This document shows, one piece after another, positions 42,908 to 49,800 of a DNA stretch of 49,800 nucleotides. The notes beneath the pieces are model-generated. The model had not been told where the DNA came from. It saw only the letters and a list, made by a program, of their open reading frames with translations, and searched no databases. The DNA is taken from the NCBI GenBank assembly GCA_022822005.1, contig JAJECO010000020.1, positions 1-49,800 on the forward strand, read 5' to 3'. The translations under genes and the position numbers were made by a program. The stretch is from Candidatus Poribacteria bacterium. Its GTDB lineage: Bacteria > Poribacteria > WGA-4E > PCPOR2b. Each line of letters opens with the position of its first letter. The first letter of the stretch is position 1.

Positions 42908-43885
42908 ATGCAAGAAGTCAGAATCGGTTTTATCGGTTGTGGAGGCAACGCCAATGGACATATGCAACGTCTGTCCGATCTGGAGGGTGTCCGTATCGTA
43001 GGGACATGCGATGTTCAGCAGGAGCGGGCTGAAAGCGCCGCCGAACGCTATGGTGCCCAACCCTACACGAACCATAACCTTATGCTGGAACGTGACGACC
43101 TTGATGGCATCTACCTGAGTTTACCAGTCTTTGCACACGGGCAACCGGAGTTGGATGTGATAGCGCGCGGACTACCGTTTCTCGTTGAGAAGCCGGTAGC
43201 GGTCAACATGGAAATTGCGCGCCAGGTTGAGGAAGCGGTAAATGCCGCTGGAATCATCACCTGCGTCGGTTACCAGTTACGTTATCTGGGTTCAACCCAA
43301 CTGGCACGGCAGGTGCTCGATGAGAAAACGGTCAACATAGTTATCGGCAAGTATTGGTCTGGAAGTGGGCGCGGCGACCCCAACTCGTGGCAGCGTCAGA
43401 TGAGCAGGTCCGGCGGTCAGATATTAGAGCAGGCGACCCACACGATTGACATGATGCGGTACCTGGTGGGCGAGGTGGAAGAGGTGTACGCAATCAGTGC
43501 GAACCGTGTCCTGAAGGAGATTGACTGTCCCGATAACAACTGCGTAACGATGCAGTTCACGAATGGCACCGTTGGATCGTTGACGACTTCTTGGTCCTAC
43601 GATTCGGGGGATTGGTCACATGCAAACGTGTTGGATATATTGTATGAGAACCAACTCATCCATTGGGGTGTTGGCGGTTTGGATGTGAGAGAAGATGGCG
43701 AGGTCGTTAGCAAGACAGCGCCGGGACCGAGTATTGACGAGGTCTTTGTTGATGCCGTCCGCAGGGGCGATGGGTCTAAGATATTGAGCCCCTACAGCGA
43801 TGCCGTTAAGAGTCTGGCGATTTCACTCGCGGCGATTCAGTCAAGTGAAACAGGGGCACCGGTGTCAATATCCAGTATAGGTTGA
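42908..43885 (+). CDS. Gfo/Idh/MocA family oxidoreductase
   Basis: 325 residues. Rossmann motif GCGGNANGH is at about 10-18, EKP motif VEKPVAVN near 96-103, then GGQILEQATHTIDMMRYLVGEV with the H/D pair of the active site. The C-terminal half contains a strand pair with CVTMQFTNGTVGSLTTSW. Cytosolic NAD(P)-dependent dehydrogenase, probably on a sugar or polyol. It is followed at 59 bp by a second Gfo/Idh gene, so the pair may act in sequence (for example oxidation then re-reduction at another carbon). That is inference. Confidence 0.9.
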   Translation: MQEVRIGFIGCGGNANGHMQRLSDLEGVRIVGTCDVQQERAESAAERYGAQPYTNHNLMLERDDLDGIYLSLPVFAHGQPELDVIARGLPFLVEKPVAVNMEIARQVEEAVNAAGIITCVGYQLRYLGSTQLARQVLDEKTVNIVIGKYWSGSGRGDPNSWQRQMSRSGGQILEQATHTIDMMRYLVGEVEEVYAISANRVLKEIDCPDNNCVTMQFTNGTVGSLTTSWSYDSGDWSHANVLDILYENQLIHWGVGGLDVREDGEVVSKTAPGPSIDEVFVDAVRRGDGSKILSPYSDAVKSLAISLAAIQSSETGAPVSISSIG

Positions 43886-43899
43886 AGTCAGTCAGTATT

Positions 43900-43921
43900 G
43901 GGAATGCAGATCTGATATTCC
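43900..43921. repeat. palindromic intergenic repeat, copy 3 (decayed arm)
   Basis: Left arm GGGAATGC and core AGATCT are as in copy 2, but the right arm reads GATATTCC instead of GCATTCCC. It sits between the two Gfo/Idh genes, so it would lie within their shared transcript as a weak hairpin. Confidence 0.55.
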
Positions 43922-43944
43922 TACCCGGTTGAGAAGGAGAAATT

Positions 43945-44943
43945 ATGAGCGAAAAACATAGGGTTGCTATCGTCGGTTGTGGCGGGATTTCCAGGGCGCA
44001 TGGAAACGCTTCAAAGAACCGACCGGAGATAGATCTTGTCGGTGCGTGCGATGTTAAATTTGAAGCGGTCGAGAACTTCGCAGAGCAGTTTTACGTTGAA
44101 AACACCTATAACGATTTGAGACGGATGCTTGAGCAGCAGCAACCGGACGTGTTAATAGTCGCAACATGGCCCACACTTCACCTAAAACATATCTTGGAAG
44201 CGGTCCGTTGCGGGGTAAAAGGAATTCTCTGCGAGAAGCCGATTGCAATTAACGCAACTCAGCTTGAACAGATGATTCAAGTTACCTCGTCCGCGGATGT
44301 GCTATTGATGGAAGGGTTTATGTATCGGCATCATCCTCTGACACTCTCGGTCAAGCAGCATATCCTTGACGGCGCAATCGGGGAGGTACGCTTTGCTGGT
44401 TCGAGTTTTTCGACTGGATTGACGGATAGAACAAACTGGCGGTTGCGCGGCGATCAGGGTGGCGGCGCTGTGATGGATTTGGGCTGCTACTGCATCAATG
44501 TCATCCGCTATATGGTTGGGGCGGAACCGCAATCCGTCTGGGCGACCGGCAAGTTTGAACCGATTAGCGACGTATGGGACACACTGATTGGGACGCTCGA
44601 TTTCGGAGATGGTGTTACCGGACAATTTGATTGCAGTTTCGGCTGGACATGGCGTGAATGCTATGAGGTGGCTGGGACAGAAGGGACGATTTTCGCGCCA
44701 AAGGCGTGGGGGAACAGCGAGGGTGAGTGCAGCTTCACACTGATCCGAGATGGCAAGACTGAAACGGTAACGGTTGAGGGGATCAATCCGTATGCGGCTG
44801 AACTCTTGAGCGTGTGCGAAGCTGTATCCACTGGGGAACCGCCGCTCCTGCCGATAACGGATGCACTGGCGAATATGCGCGTGATTGATGGACTACATGA
44901 GTCAGCACACACGGGACGTCGTGTTGAAATAAGTGGAACGTGA
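43945..44943 (+). CDS. Gfo/Idh/MocA family oxidoreductase
   Basis: 332 residues; AAGGAG stands 7 nt before the ATG. Rossmann motif GCGGISRAHG is at about 12-21, EKP motif CEKPIAIN near 96-103, RYRHHPL-type region (MYRHHPLTLSVKQHI), and GGGAVMDLGCYCINVIRYMVGAEP near 175 with D and the usual histidine replaced by Cys-Tyr-Cys (DLGCYC). This is the pattern of the dihydrodiol dehydrogenase/NDP-hexose ketoreductase branch. Otherwise it is complete. Second gene of a two-gene unit. Confidence 0.9.
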   Translation: MSEKHRVAIVGCGGISRAHGNASKNRPEIDLVGACDVKFEAVENFAEQFYVENTYNDLRRMLEQQQPDVLIVATWPTLHLKHILEAVRCGVKGILCEKPIAINATQLEQMIQVTSSADVLLMEGFMYRHHPLTLSVKQHILDGAIGEVRFAGSSFSTGLTDRTNWRLRGDQGGGAVMDLGCYCINVIRYMVGAEPQSVWATGKFEPISDVWDTLIGTLDFGDGVTGQFDCSFGWTWRECYEVAGTEGTIFAPKAWGNSEGECSFTLIRDGKTETVTVEGINPYAAELLSVCEAVSTGEPPLLPITDALANMRVIDGLHESAHTGRRVEISGT

Positions 44944-45134
44944 AACAGAAAAAGTAATGCGTGAAGCGGAAGTCACATCAAACGGAGTTCATTGGTTCAC
45001 TGGTTCAAAAGTTCATTAATTCCACTGATGAACCAACATCTTCCTACTTACTTCGCAACCCAATCGGATCATAATGAGAGGCTGACAGACGTAGACAGAA
45101 CTAATACAGGCAAACGGAAAGGGACATTTGAGGT

Positions 45135-46418
45135 ATGATCACCGAACTCAGTGTGCAGAATTTCAAATCGTGGGAGAATACGGGGCAATTGGAAATAGCG
45201 CCATTGACCGGATTCTTTGGCGCAAATAGTGCCGGGAAAAGCAGCATTTTTCAGACGCTACTCATGCTCAAGCAGACTGTGGAGCGTCCGTCCGATTGGA
45301 GCGGGACGATTGACTTCGGTGATGAGGGATCGGTGGTCGACTTACGCAGTTTCGAGGAGGTTATCCATCGCCATAATGTGGATTTAAGCCTCGACCTATC
45401 CCTATCGTGGAGATTGTCGGAAAAACTGGTCATTGAGAGTCGAGGTGCGCCCGGGCGAGCGCTCCCCGGCTTGACTCAAAGTTCCAACCGCGTCGAAACC
45501 GATACGCTCTCTTTCTCAACCACGCTCGTTGCGACAGGCACAGATTCGGTCGCTGTTGATGGATTTGGCTATATGTCCGATGGGTACGAATTTTTCGGGA
45601 TAGTGCGTGACTCCGATAGTCAGTACAAACTGATAGCACCTCCCAACCAAAGATTGCAAGGCGCCTTCTCTTCATTCCCATTTCGGTGCTACGGGATTCG
45701 GGACGGATCTGCGAAGATACCAGATACACCTTTCTTGTCGCTTGAGCGGGCATTTAAGGATTTGTCTTCTCGAATCCATCACCTTGGATCGCTCCGCGAA
45801 CCTCCTCGACGCTACTACGCCTATAGTGGCGAACATCCGAAGGGTGTGGGGCAGTATGGCGAGCAGGCAATTGCCGCGCTGCTTTCGGGCAGGCTTCAAC
45901 TGCTTGCGATCGATGAGCAGATACTGAACTGGTTGCAGCGGTTGGAGCTAATAGACTCCTACCGTCTTCAAACTGATCCGGATGGGGAAAGGGATTACGA
46001 ATTTCGGATCCAGCAGTATAAAGATGGTCCTGAAGTTCGGCTCATAGACATCGGTTTGGGGGTCTATCAGATCTTGTCGACGTTGGCACTCTGTTATTAT
46101 GTCCCGGAAGGTTCCATCCTTATCCTTGAACAACCTGAGGCACATCTGCACCCGAAGGTTCAGGCGGATTTGGCAGATGTCCTCATTGATGTAGTAAAGA
46201 ATCGGGATATCCAGATTATCCTTGAGACTCACAGTGAGTATCTGCTGCGACGCCTGCAGCAGCGCATCGCTGAAGAGAAGATTCCCCCGACTGATACGGC
46301 GCTCTATTTCTGCAAAATAAGCGATGGGAAGTCGGAAATTGATCGGCTTAACATGGACGCCGCGGGCAATATCACGAATCTGCCTCAAGATTTCTTCAGC
46401 AATAAAAGAATTATATGA
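45135..46418 (+). CDS. AAA/ABC-type ATPase, DUF3696-like (OLD/RecF-type fold)
   Basis: 427 residues. Walker A GANSAGKSS is at 29-37 after the start ITELSVQNFKSWENTG, typical of RecF/SMC/OLD-type ATPases. The middle (about 80-310) is an insertion without recognised domain. The ABC-like end carries LIDIGLGVYQILSTLA (signature region), LILEQPEAHLHP (Walker B with the D-loop) near 335-345, and ETHSEYLLRRLQQR with the switch histidine. No Toprim domain is visible, so it is not a complete OLD nuclease. ATPases of this type occur in phage-defence and repair systems. Its TGA overlaps the ATG of the hicA frame (ATGA), so it belongs to one operon with hicAB. Confidence 0.85.
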   Translation: MITELSVQNFKSWENTGQLEIAPLTGFFGANSAGKSSIFQTLLMLKQTVERPSDWSGTIDFGDEGSVVDLRSFEEVIHRHNVDLSLDLSLSWRLSEKLVIESRGAPGRALPGLTQSSNRVETDTLSFSTTLVATGTDSVAVDGFGYMSDGYEFFGIVRDSDSQYKLIAPPNQRLQGAFSSFPFRCYGIRDGSAKIPDTPFLSLERAFKDLSSRIHHLGSLREPPRRYYAYSGEHPKGVGQYGEQAIAALLSGRLQLLAIDEQILNWLQRLELIDSYRLQTDPDGERDYEFRIQQYKDGPEVRLIDIGLGVYQILSTLALCYYVPEGSILILEQPEAHLHPKVQADLADVLIDVVKNRDIQIILETHSEYLLRRLQQRIAEEKIPPTDTALYFCKISDGKSEIDRLNMDAAGNITNLPQDFFSNKRII

Positions 46419-46657
46419 ATCGAAGAGAAACCTTGCTAAACAGAGCGCGGCGAAATCCAAATGGATTGAAATTTTGAGAGTTTGAACAACTCATGCGTCA
46501 GTGCGGATGGACACAACGCCGTCAGCGAGGGAGTCACCGGGTATGGTATTCGCCCGGACAAGACAGGCTCATTGTCCAATCCAATCGTTCTATGGCTAAA
46601 GGCTATCAAGTTCGGCAATTTCTCACACAGTATGATCAGGAGATCGAAAATGAATAA
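46415..46657 (+). pseudogene. hicA: HicA-type mRNA interferase toxin with an in-frame TGA at codon 21
   Basis: Reading from ATG at 46415, the frame gives MNRRETLLNRARRNPNGLKF, TGA (46475-46477), then EFEQLMRQCGWTQRRQRGSH, RVWYSPGQDRL and MAKGYQVRQFLTQYDQEIENE, ending at TAA 46655-46657. The parts on both sides of the stop fit HicA: a first helix, the GW strand start, and the catalytic His in RQRGSH. The toxin is a dsRBD-like RNase that cleaves mRNA. The stop removes the first helix unless read through; a restart at ATG 46493 would give a 54-residue fragment that still holds the His. The gene overlaps the ATPase by 4 nt and hicB by 8 nt. Confidence 0.8.
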
Positions 46658-47009
46658 GACTCACGATGACTTTGATGGATTTTCAGTCAACATTTTCCTC
46701 GATGAGGACGGCGATTACCTTGCACATCTTGTCGAGCTCCCTAATGTCTCAGCTTTCGGACCAACAACGGCTGAAGCGTTAGTTGAATTGAAAGAAACTT
46801 GGGAGTTGATGAAAGAATGCTACCGAGAGGATGGTGCTCCTGTCCCAAAAGCACCATCGCGGGAAGCATACGAGCCGCCGGTCAACGTTCCTGTTGACAA
46901 GGAACTTTATCACTTCCTAACAGGCGAAGCAGCAAAAGCAGGAATAAGCCTTTACGCGCTTGTAGCACAGAAGTTGGAGTCAACGGGGGCTGTTATTCAA
47001 GAAGGGTAA
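46650..47009 (+). CDS. hicB: HicB-family antitoxin
   Basis: The ATG at 46650 (AGGAG 7 nt upstream) gives 119 residues. The N-terminal half is the HicB partial RNase-H fold: FSVNIFLDEDGDYLAHLVELPNVSAFGPTTAEALVEL, the classic pattern of this antitoxin. The C-terminal part (PVNVPVDKELYHFLTGEAAKAGISLYALVAQKL) is a ribbon-helix-helix-like DNA-binding segment used for autoregulation. It binds and inactivates HicA by family knowledge. The gene is intact, though its toxin gene has a stop. Longer frames from 46482 run through the toxin gene and are not used. Confidence 0.9.
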   Translation: MNKTHDDFDGFSVNIFLDEDGDYLAHLVELPNVSAFGPTTAEALVELKETWELMKECYREDGAPVPKAPSREAYEPPVNVPVDKELYHFLTGEAAKAGISLYALVAQKLESTGAVIQEG

Positions 47010-47230
47010 AAATTTTCACGTTTGCAAAGCCCCGCAACGGTTGCGATATGAATTGGCATCGTTAGTATGACTAGGTGATTGGTTTTCGATCCTGTAGTGA
47101 CCAATCGGCGGAAATTGATACAAATAGAGCAACAGATGGAAACCATCTATAACGATCATTCGATGTATTTTCAACAACGGGAAACACACATTATTGCAGA
47201 TAAAAAGTGGTCCACGATAAGGAACCCCAT

Positions 47231-49567
47231 ATGTTTGAGCAGCTGCTAAAATACCCGATCGACATCTTCCATCAGGGGGATTTTTATTTTGGGATACGTC
47301 TGCCGGGGCTCATCCTGTTTCTGATCTTTGTTGGTTTGATTGCGGGATCGGTTTGGGCGTATCGAACGACGCGAGGACGGACGCATCGTGGATTCCGCGG
47401 CTTTCTGATTTTCCTGCGAATCCTCGCGCTCTGTGGATTGGCGTTCTGTCTGCTCAAGCCGTTTGTGACCATCTACCAAACAAGCCCGGACGATTCCTAT
47501 TTGGCGGTACTCTTGGATGAATCCAAGAGTATGCAGGTGACCGACTCGGTGAATCAGGAATCCCGTCTGAGCAGTGCCAACAATCTGCTTTTTGCGCCCG
47601 AAGGTGGAATACTCAACTCACTCAATCAGAAGTTCAAGACACGGCTTTTCTCGTTTTCTGGGACTCCTAAACGGATAGCCCCCGCGGCATTGATCGAAGC
47701 AAATGGCGAAACTACGAATATTCCCGCTGCGTTGAACGAGACATTGGATAATTTGCAGGGTGTACCGCTGTCAGGTATGGTGGTATTCTCTGACGGGGCA
47801 GATGCCAGTGGTGAGGATATTGCGAAACTTGCGTTTCGGATGCGTGACCGTAAGGTGCCGGTGCATACGGTCGGGATTGGTTCACCGGAGGGGATCAGAG
47901 ATATTGAGGTGGTGAAAGTTGATGCCCCACGCACGGCAGAAGAGGATTTTCCAGTCGAGGTTTGGGCAACTATCCGGCGTAAAGGCTACGGCGCACGGGA
48001 GGTGACGTTGAGGCTTAGGGATGAAAACCGTGTTGTTAAGACATTTAATGTCCACCTTAACGAAGAGCGCCCCAGCCGCCGTGTTAGAATCAAGTTTATT
48101 CCTCGGAACCCGGGGACGCAGAAGTATGTGGTCGAGATCCCCGCGGAAACGGATGAGGCTGTTCCACAAAACAACAGAAAGCGGTTTCTGTTAAAGGTCG
48201 CCCCCAGCAAGCGCGTCAAGATCTTATACGTTGAGGGAGGACTACGCAGAGAGATAGGGATTATCAGGCGCGCGTTGGACAACGATCCGAATATAGAACT
48301 GACGCTTCGATACCTCACCTCTGAATCCGGCATAGGTGGGGCGAACAGCGCCACGGGACATCAGTTTGACCTATATCCCACCTCGAAAGAGGTGCTCTTT
48401 GACTATGATGCGATCATCTTTGGAAATATAGCGTCATCGGAATTTTCGAAGCAGCAGCTTGAGAATACGGCTGAATTCATCCGCACACGAGGGGGCGGAT
48501 TCCTGATGCTCGGCGGATCACGTTCATTAGGCAACCATAGTATCGAGGATTCCTATATCAATACACCGCTCGCACAGGCGCTGCCGGTCGAACTTGAGCT
48601 TGGTTCACCCCCCGCTCCAGCCCCCGCAAGACGTCGGTTTGCTTCCCCGCCGCTGCGAGGGCAGGGAACCTCGGCAACGGGATATACCTTACAGTTGACC
48701 GCTGAGGGGAAAGCAGATCCGTTGATGGCGTTGGCGGACGAACCGCGGGAGAGCCTGAAGCGTTGGGAGCAACTGCCGACCTTAGGCAGTTACAGCCGGG
48801 TGCAAAGAGCCAAGGCGGGAGCGATCATCCTCGCTGTGCATCCCGCAGACCGCAATGAATATGGGAATCGTATCCTCATCGCTACGCACAACTACAACGC
48901 CGGTCGGGTGATGGTTTTCACGCCTGTCAGTTCGTGGAATTGGCAGATGCAGATGTCTCATGAGGATGATAGCCACGAGCGTTTCTGGCGACAGACGGCG
49001 AAGTGGCTGACAACCGTTCAGAAAGATCGGCTCAAGTTAGATATTCCCAAGACATCTTATGCCCTAAAAGAAACGGTCATCATCAACGCGACCGCTTACG
49101 ATCATCAGTTTGAAGTGACCAATCAGGCGAAGGTCCGGGTTATTATCACAGACGACAGTGACAGAAAGCGAGAGATCACCCTACAGCAGGTGCTTGGACA
49201 GGATGGGTTGTACACGGCACGATTTATTCCGCCCCGGCACGGTGAGTACCGGGTTACGCTGGTCGGGACGTTAGGCGGCAAGAGTCTCGGCGAGCAGGAC
49301 GGTCTTTTTGAGGTCGCCGAGTCGTACGCTGAATTCACAAACGCAGAGCTCAACGCGCAACTGTTGCAAACCCTTGCAAATACCAGTGGCGGCAGGTATT
49401 ACACGCTTGAAGATGCGTCACAGATGGTGAACCATATCCCCTTGGTCGAGAGTGCAACATCGCGTCTCGTTGATGAGGAAGTTTGGGATATGCCGCTCAT
49501 TTTCGGAATAGTTATCTTTATGTTTGGGTTAGAGTGGTTTTTACGCAAACGACGGGGGTTGGCATAA
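47231..49567 (+). CDS. membrane protein with VWA and GATase1-like domains
   Basis: 778 residues from the ATG at 47231 (AAGGA 7-8 nt upstream; the frame opens at 47207). Two N-terminal helices (about 23-45 and 57-78) precede a von Willebrand A domain with the MIDAS motif DESKS (96-100), TNIPAALNETLD and FSDGADASG near 190-197. Then come a beta-sandwich (about 220-320), a GATase1-like Rossmann domain (about 333-470; ILYVEGGLRREIGIIRRAL, YDAIIFGNIAS, RTRGGGFLMLGGSRSLGN), another beta-sandwich, and a last helix (about 752-770) with a basic tail. Such proteins accompany MoxR/BatA/DUF4159 genes, but none is adjacent here. Role in envelope surveillance is inference. Confidence 0.87.
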   Translation: MFEQLLKYPIDIFHQGDFYFGIRLPGLILFLIFVGLIAGSVWAYRTTRGRTHRGFRGFLIFLRILALCGLAFCLLKPFVTIYQTSPDDSYLAVLLDESKSMQVTDSVNQESRLSSANNLLFAPEGGILNSLNQKFKTRLFSFSGTPKRIAPAALIEANGETTNIPAALNETLDNLQGVPLSGMVVFSDGADASGEDIAKLAFRMRDRKVPVHTVGIGSPEGIRDIEVVKVDAPRTAEEDFPVEVWATIRRKGYGAREVTLRLRDENRVVKTFNVHLNEERPSRRVRIKFIPRNPGTQKYVVEIPAETDEAVPQNNRKRFLLKVAPSKRVKILYVEGGLRREIGIIRRALDNDPNIELTLRYLTSESGIGGANSATGHQFDLYPTSKEVLFDYDAIIFGNIASSEFSKQQLENTAEFIRTRGGGFLMLGGSRSLGNHSIEDSYINTPLAQALPVELELGSPPAPAPARRRFASPPLRGQGTSATGYTLQLTAEGKADPLMALADEPRESLKRWEQLPTLGSYSRVQRAKAGAIILAVHPADRNEYGNRILIATHNYNAGRVMVFTPVSSWNWQMQMSHEDDSHERFWRQTAKWLTTVQKDRLKLDIPKTSYALKETVIINATAYDHQFEVTNQAKVRVIITDDSDRKREITLQQVLGQDGLYTARFIPPRHGEYRVTLVGTLGGKSLGEQDGLFEVAESYAEFTNAELNAQLLQTLANTSGGRYYTLEDASQMVNHIPLVESATSRLVDEEVWDMPLIFGIVIFMFGLEWFLRKRRGLA

Positions 49568-49608
49568 TAAAATCGCGGTTTATCTAAGAAAAGTGCAGCG
49601 CAGCGTAG

Positions 49609-49642
49609 AGAAACCGAGTTTTCAAGAAAAAACTCGGTTTCT
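49609..49642 (+). terminator. strong hairpin terminator after the VWA gene
   Basis: AGAAACCGAGTTTT (49609-49622) pairs over 14 bp with AAAACTCGGTTTCT (49629-49642), 6-nt loop. A T-rich stretch with a six-T run follows at 49643-49658. It is 42 nt after the stop codon. Confidence 0.78.
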
Positions 49643-49690
49643 TTGTACTATTTTTTATATAACGCAAGTTGCTAGTTGTCCGGTCTGCTC

Positions 49691-49752
49691 GGCTTGGATA
49701 GGCATATCCAAGCCATCTTTGTAAACATGCAGTGGATTTGGCAATCCACTGC
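49691..49752. repeat. two adjacent palindromic repeats at the window edge
   Basis: GGCTTGGATA (49691-49700) pairs with TATCCAAGCC (49705-49714). GCAGTGGATT (49729-49738) pairs with AATCCACTGC (49743-49752). Each has a perfect 10-bp stem and a 4-nt loop. No gene is seen from 49571 to the end. They look like intergenic palindromic repeats of the same kind as those elsewhere in the window. Confidence 0.6.
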
Positions 49753-49800
49753 GAGCAGTGATGGGGTGAATTTAGCGTTTATTCGCTCGATTTGAATCGT

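Noticed and set aside
46475-46477. TGA in hicA read as selenocysteine or as a reassigned codon
   Set aside because: TGA ends other genes in the window (for example at 27920 and 46418), no SECIS-like hairpin is evident right after it, and HicA enzymes need no such residue.
46482-46649. Longer start for the HicB ORF
   Set aside because: These codons lie on top of the HicA coding frame, and the ATG at 46650 has its own AGGAG.

Overview
This window comes from a bacterium with about 50% GC. It carries bacterial-type Shine-Dalgarno sites, sigma70 and sigma54 promoters, and intrinsic terminators. The gene content is typical of large-genome, carbohydrate-oriented environmental lineages such as Candidatus Poribacteria or Latescibacterota. 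Six full Gfo/Idh/MocA oxidoreductases, one stand-alone Gfo/Idh C-terminal-like domain and one Gfo/Idh remnant are scattered among lactonase, sugar-acid dehydratase, glycoside-hydrolase, FGE-sulfatase-like, DUF4159 and VWA/GATase proteins, with many short palindromic intergenic repeats. The Poribacteria-like assignment is an inference from gene content; there is no 16S rRNA gene, no tRNA and no CRISPR array in the window.

Layout. 1-2.4 kb: 5' end of a divergent minus-strand gene, then a NatAB-like ABC exporter. 2.5-6.3 kb: ankyrin protein, nucleotidyltransferase-like protein, PspA and a Gfo/Idh enzyme. 6.6-9.4 kb: DUF4159 protein, a Gfo/Idh gene remnant and two small envelope proteins. 9.5-12.3 kb: a type IIG/L restriction-methyltransferase broken by one stop at codon 17. 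12.9-16.1 kb: groESL and a Gfo/Idh gene. 16.2-18.6 kb: ribosomal protein S21 with a long structured leader, then a PKD/FGE-sulfatase lipoprotein. 18.6-23.0 kb: a four-gene minus-strand sugar-acid operon (lactonase-like, IlvD/Edd dehydratase, CMD protein, Gfo/Idh). 23.5-28.2 kb: DRG-type GTPase, class V aminotransferase, GH-like enzyme, zinc-ribbon membrane protein. 28.3-35.7 kb: minus-strand MBL-cupin fusion, PQQ/SH3/WD40-like lipoprotein, tandem alpha/beta-hydrolase, Gfo/Idh enzyme and its small partner. 35.9-38.1 kb: rhodanese and an AGCS alanine:sodium symporter. 38.5-42.5 kb: a PorV-like/FlgD-Ig/SPOR outer-membrane protein and a matrixin-TPR protein. 42.9-44.9 kb: two adjacent Gfo/Idh genes. 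45.1-47.0 kb: a tightly overlapping ATPase (DUF3696-like)-hicA-hicB unit whose hicA has an in-frame TGA. 47.2-49.6 kb: a VWA/GATase-like membrane protein.

The most informative signals are not single genes. (1) Near-consensus -24/-12 sigma54 promoters lie upstream of pspA, groES and the DUF4159 gene, and the groES one has an upstream array of four TGTCA boxes, which suggests a sigma54 envelope/protein-stress regulon. (2) Two MITE families can be defined in full. MITE-A has TAGGG-type inverted ends and 9-bp target duplications. MITE-B has about 30-bp inverted ends and TA target duplications, and one MITE-B copy is nested inside a MITE-A copy, with another MITE-A copy preserving the empty site. 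(3) Two genes for toxic proteins (restriction enzyme and HicA toxin) each carry one early nonsense codon in an otherwise intact frame.
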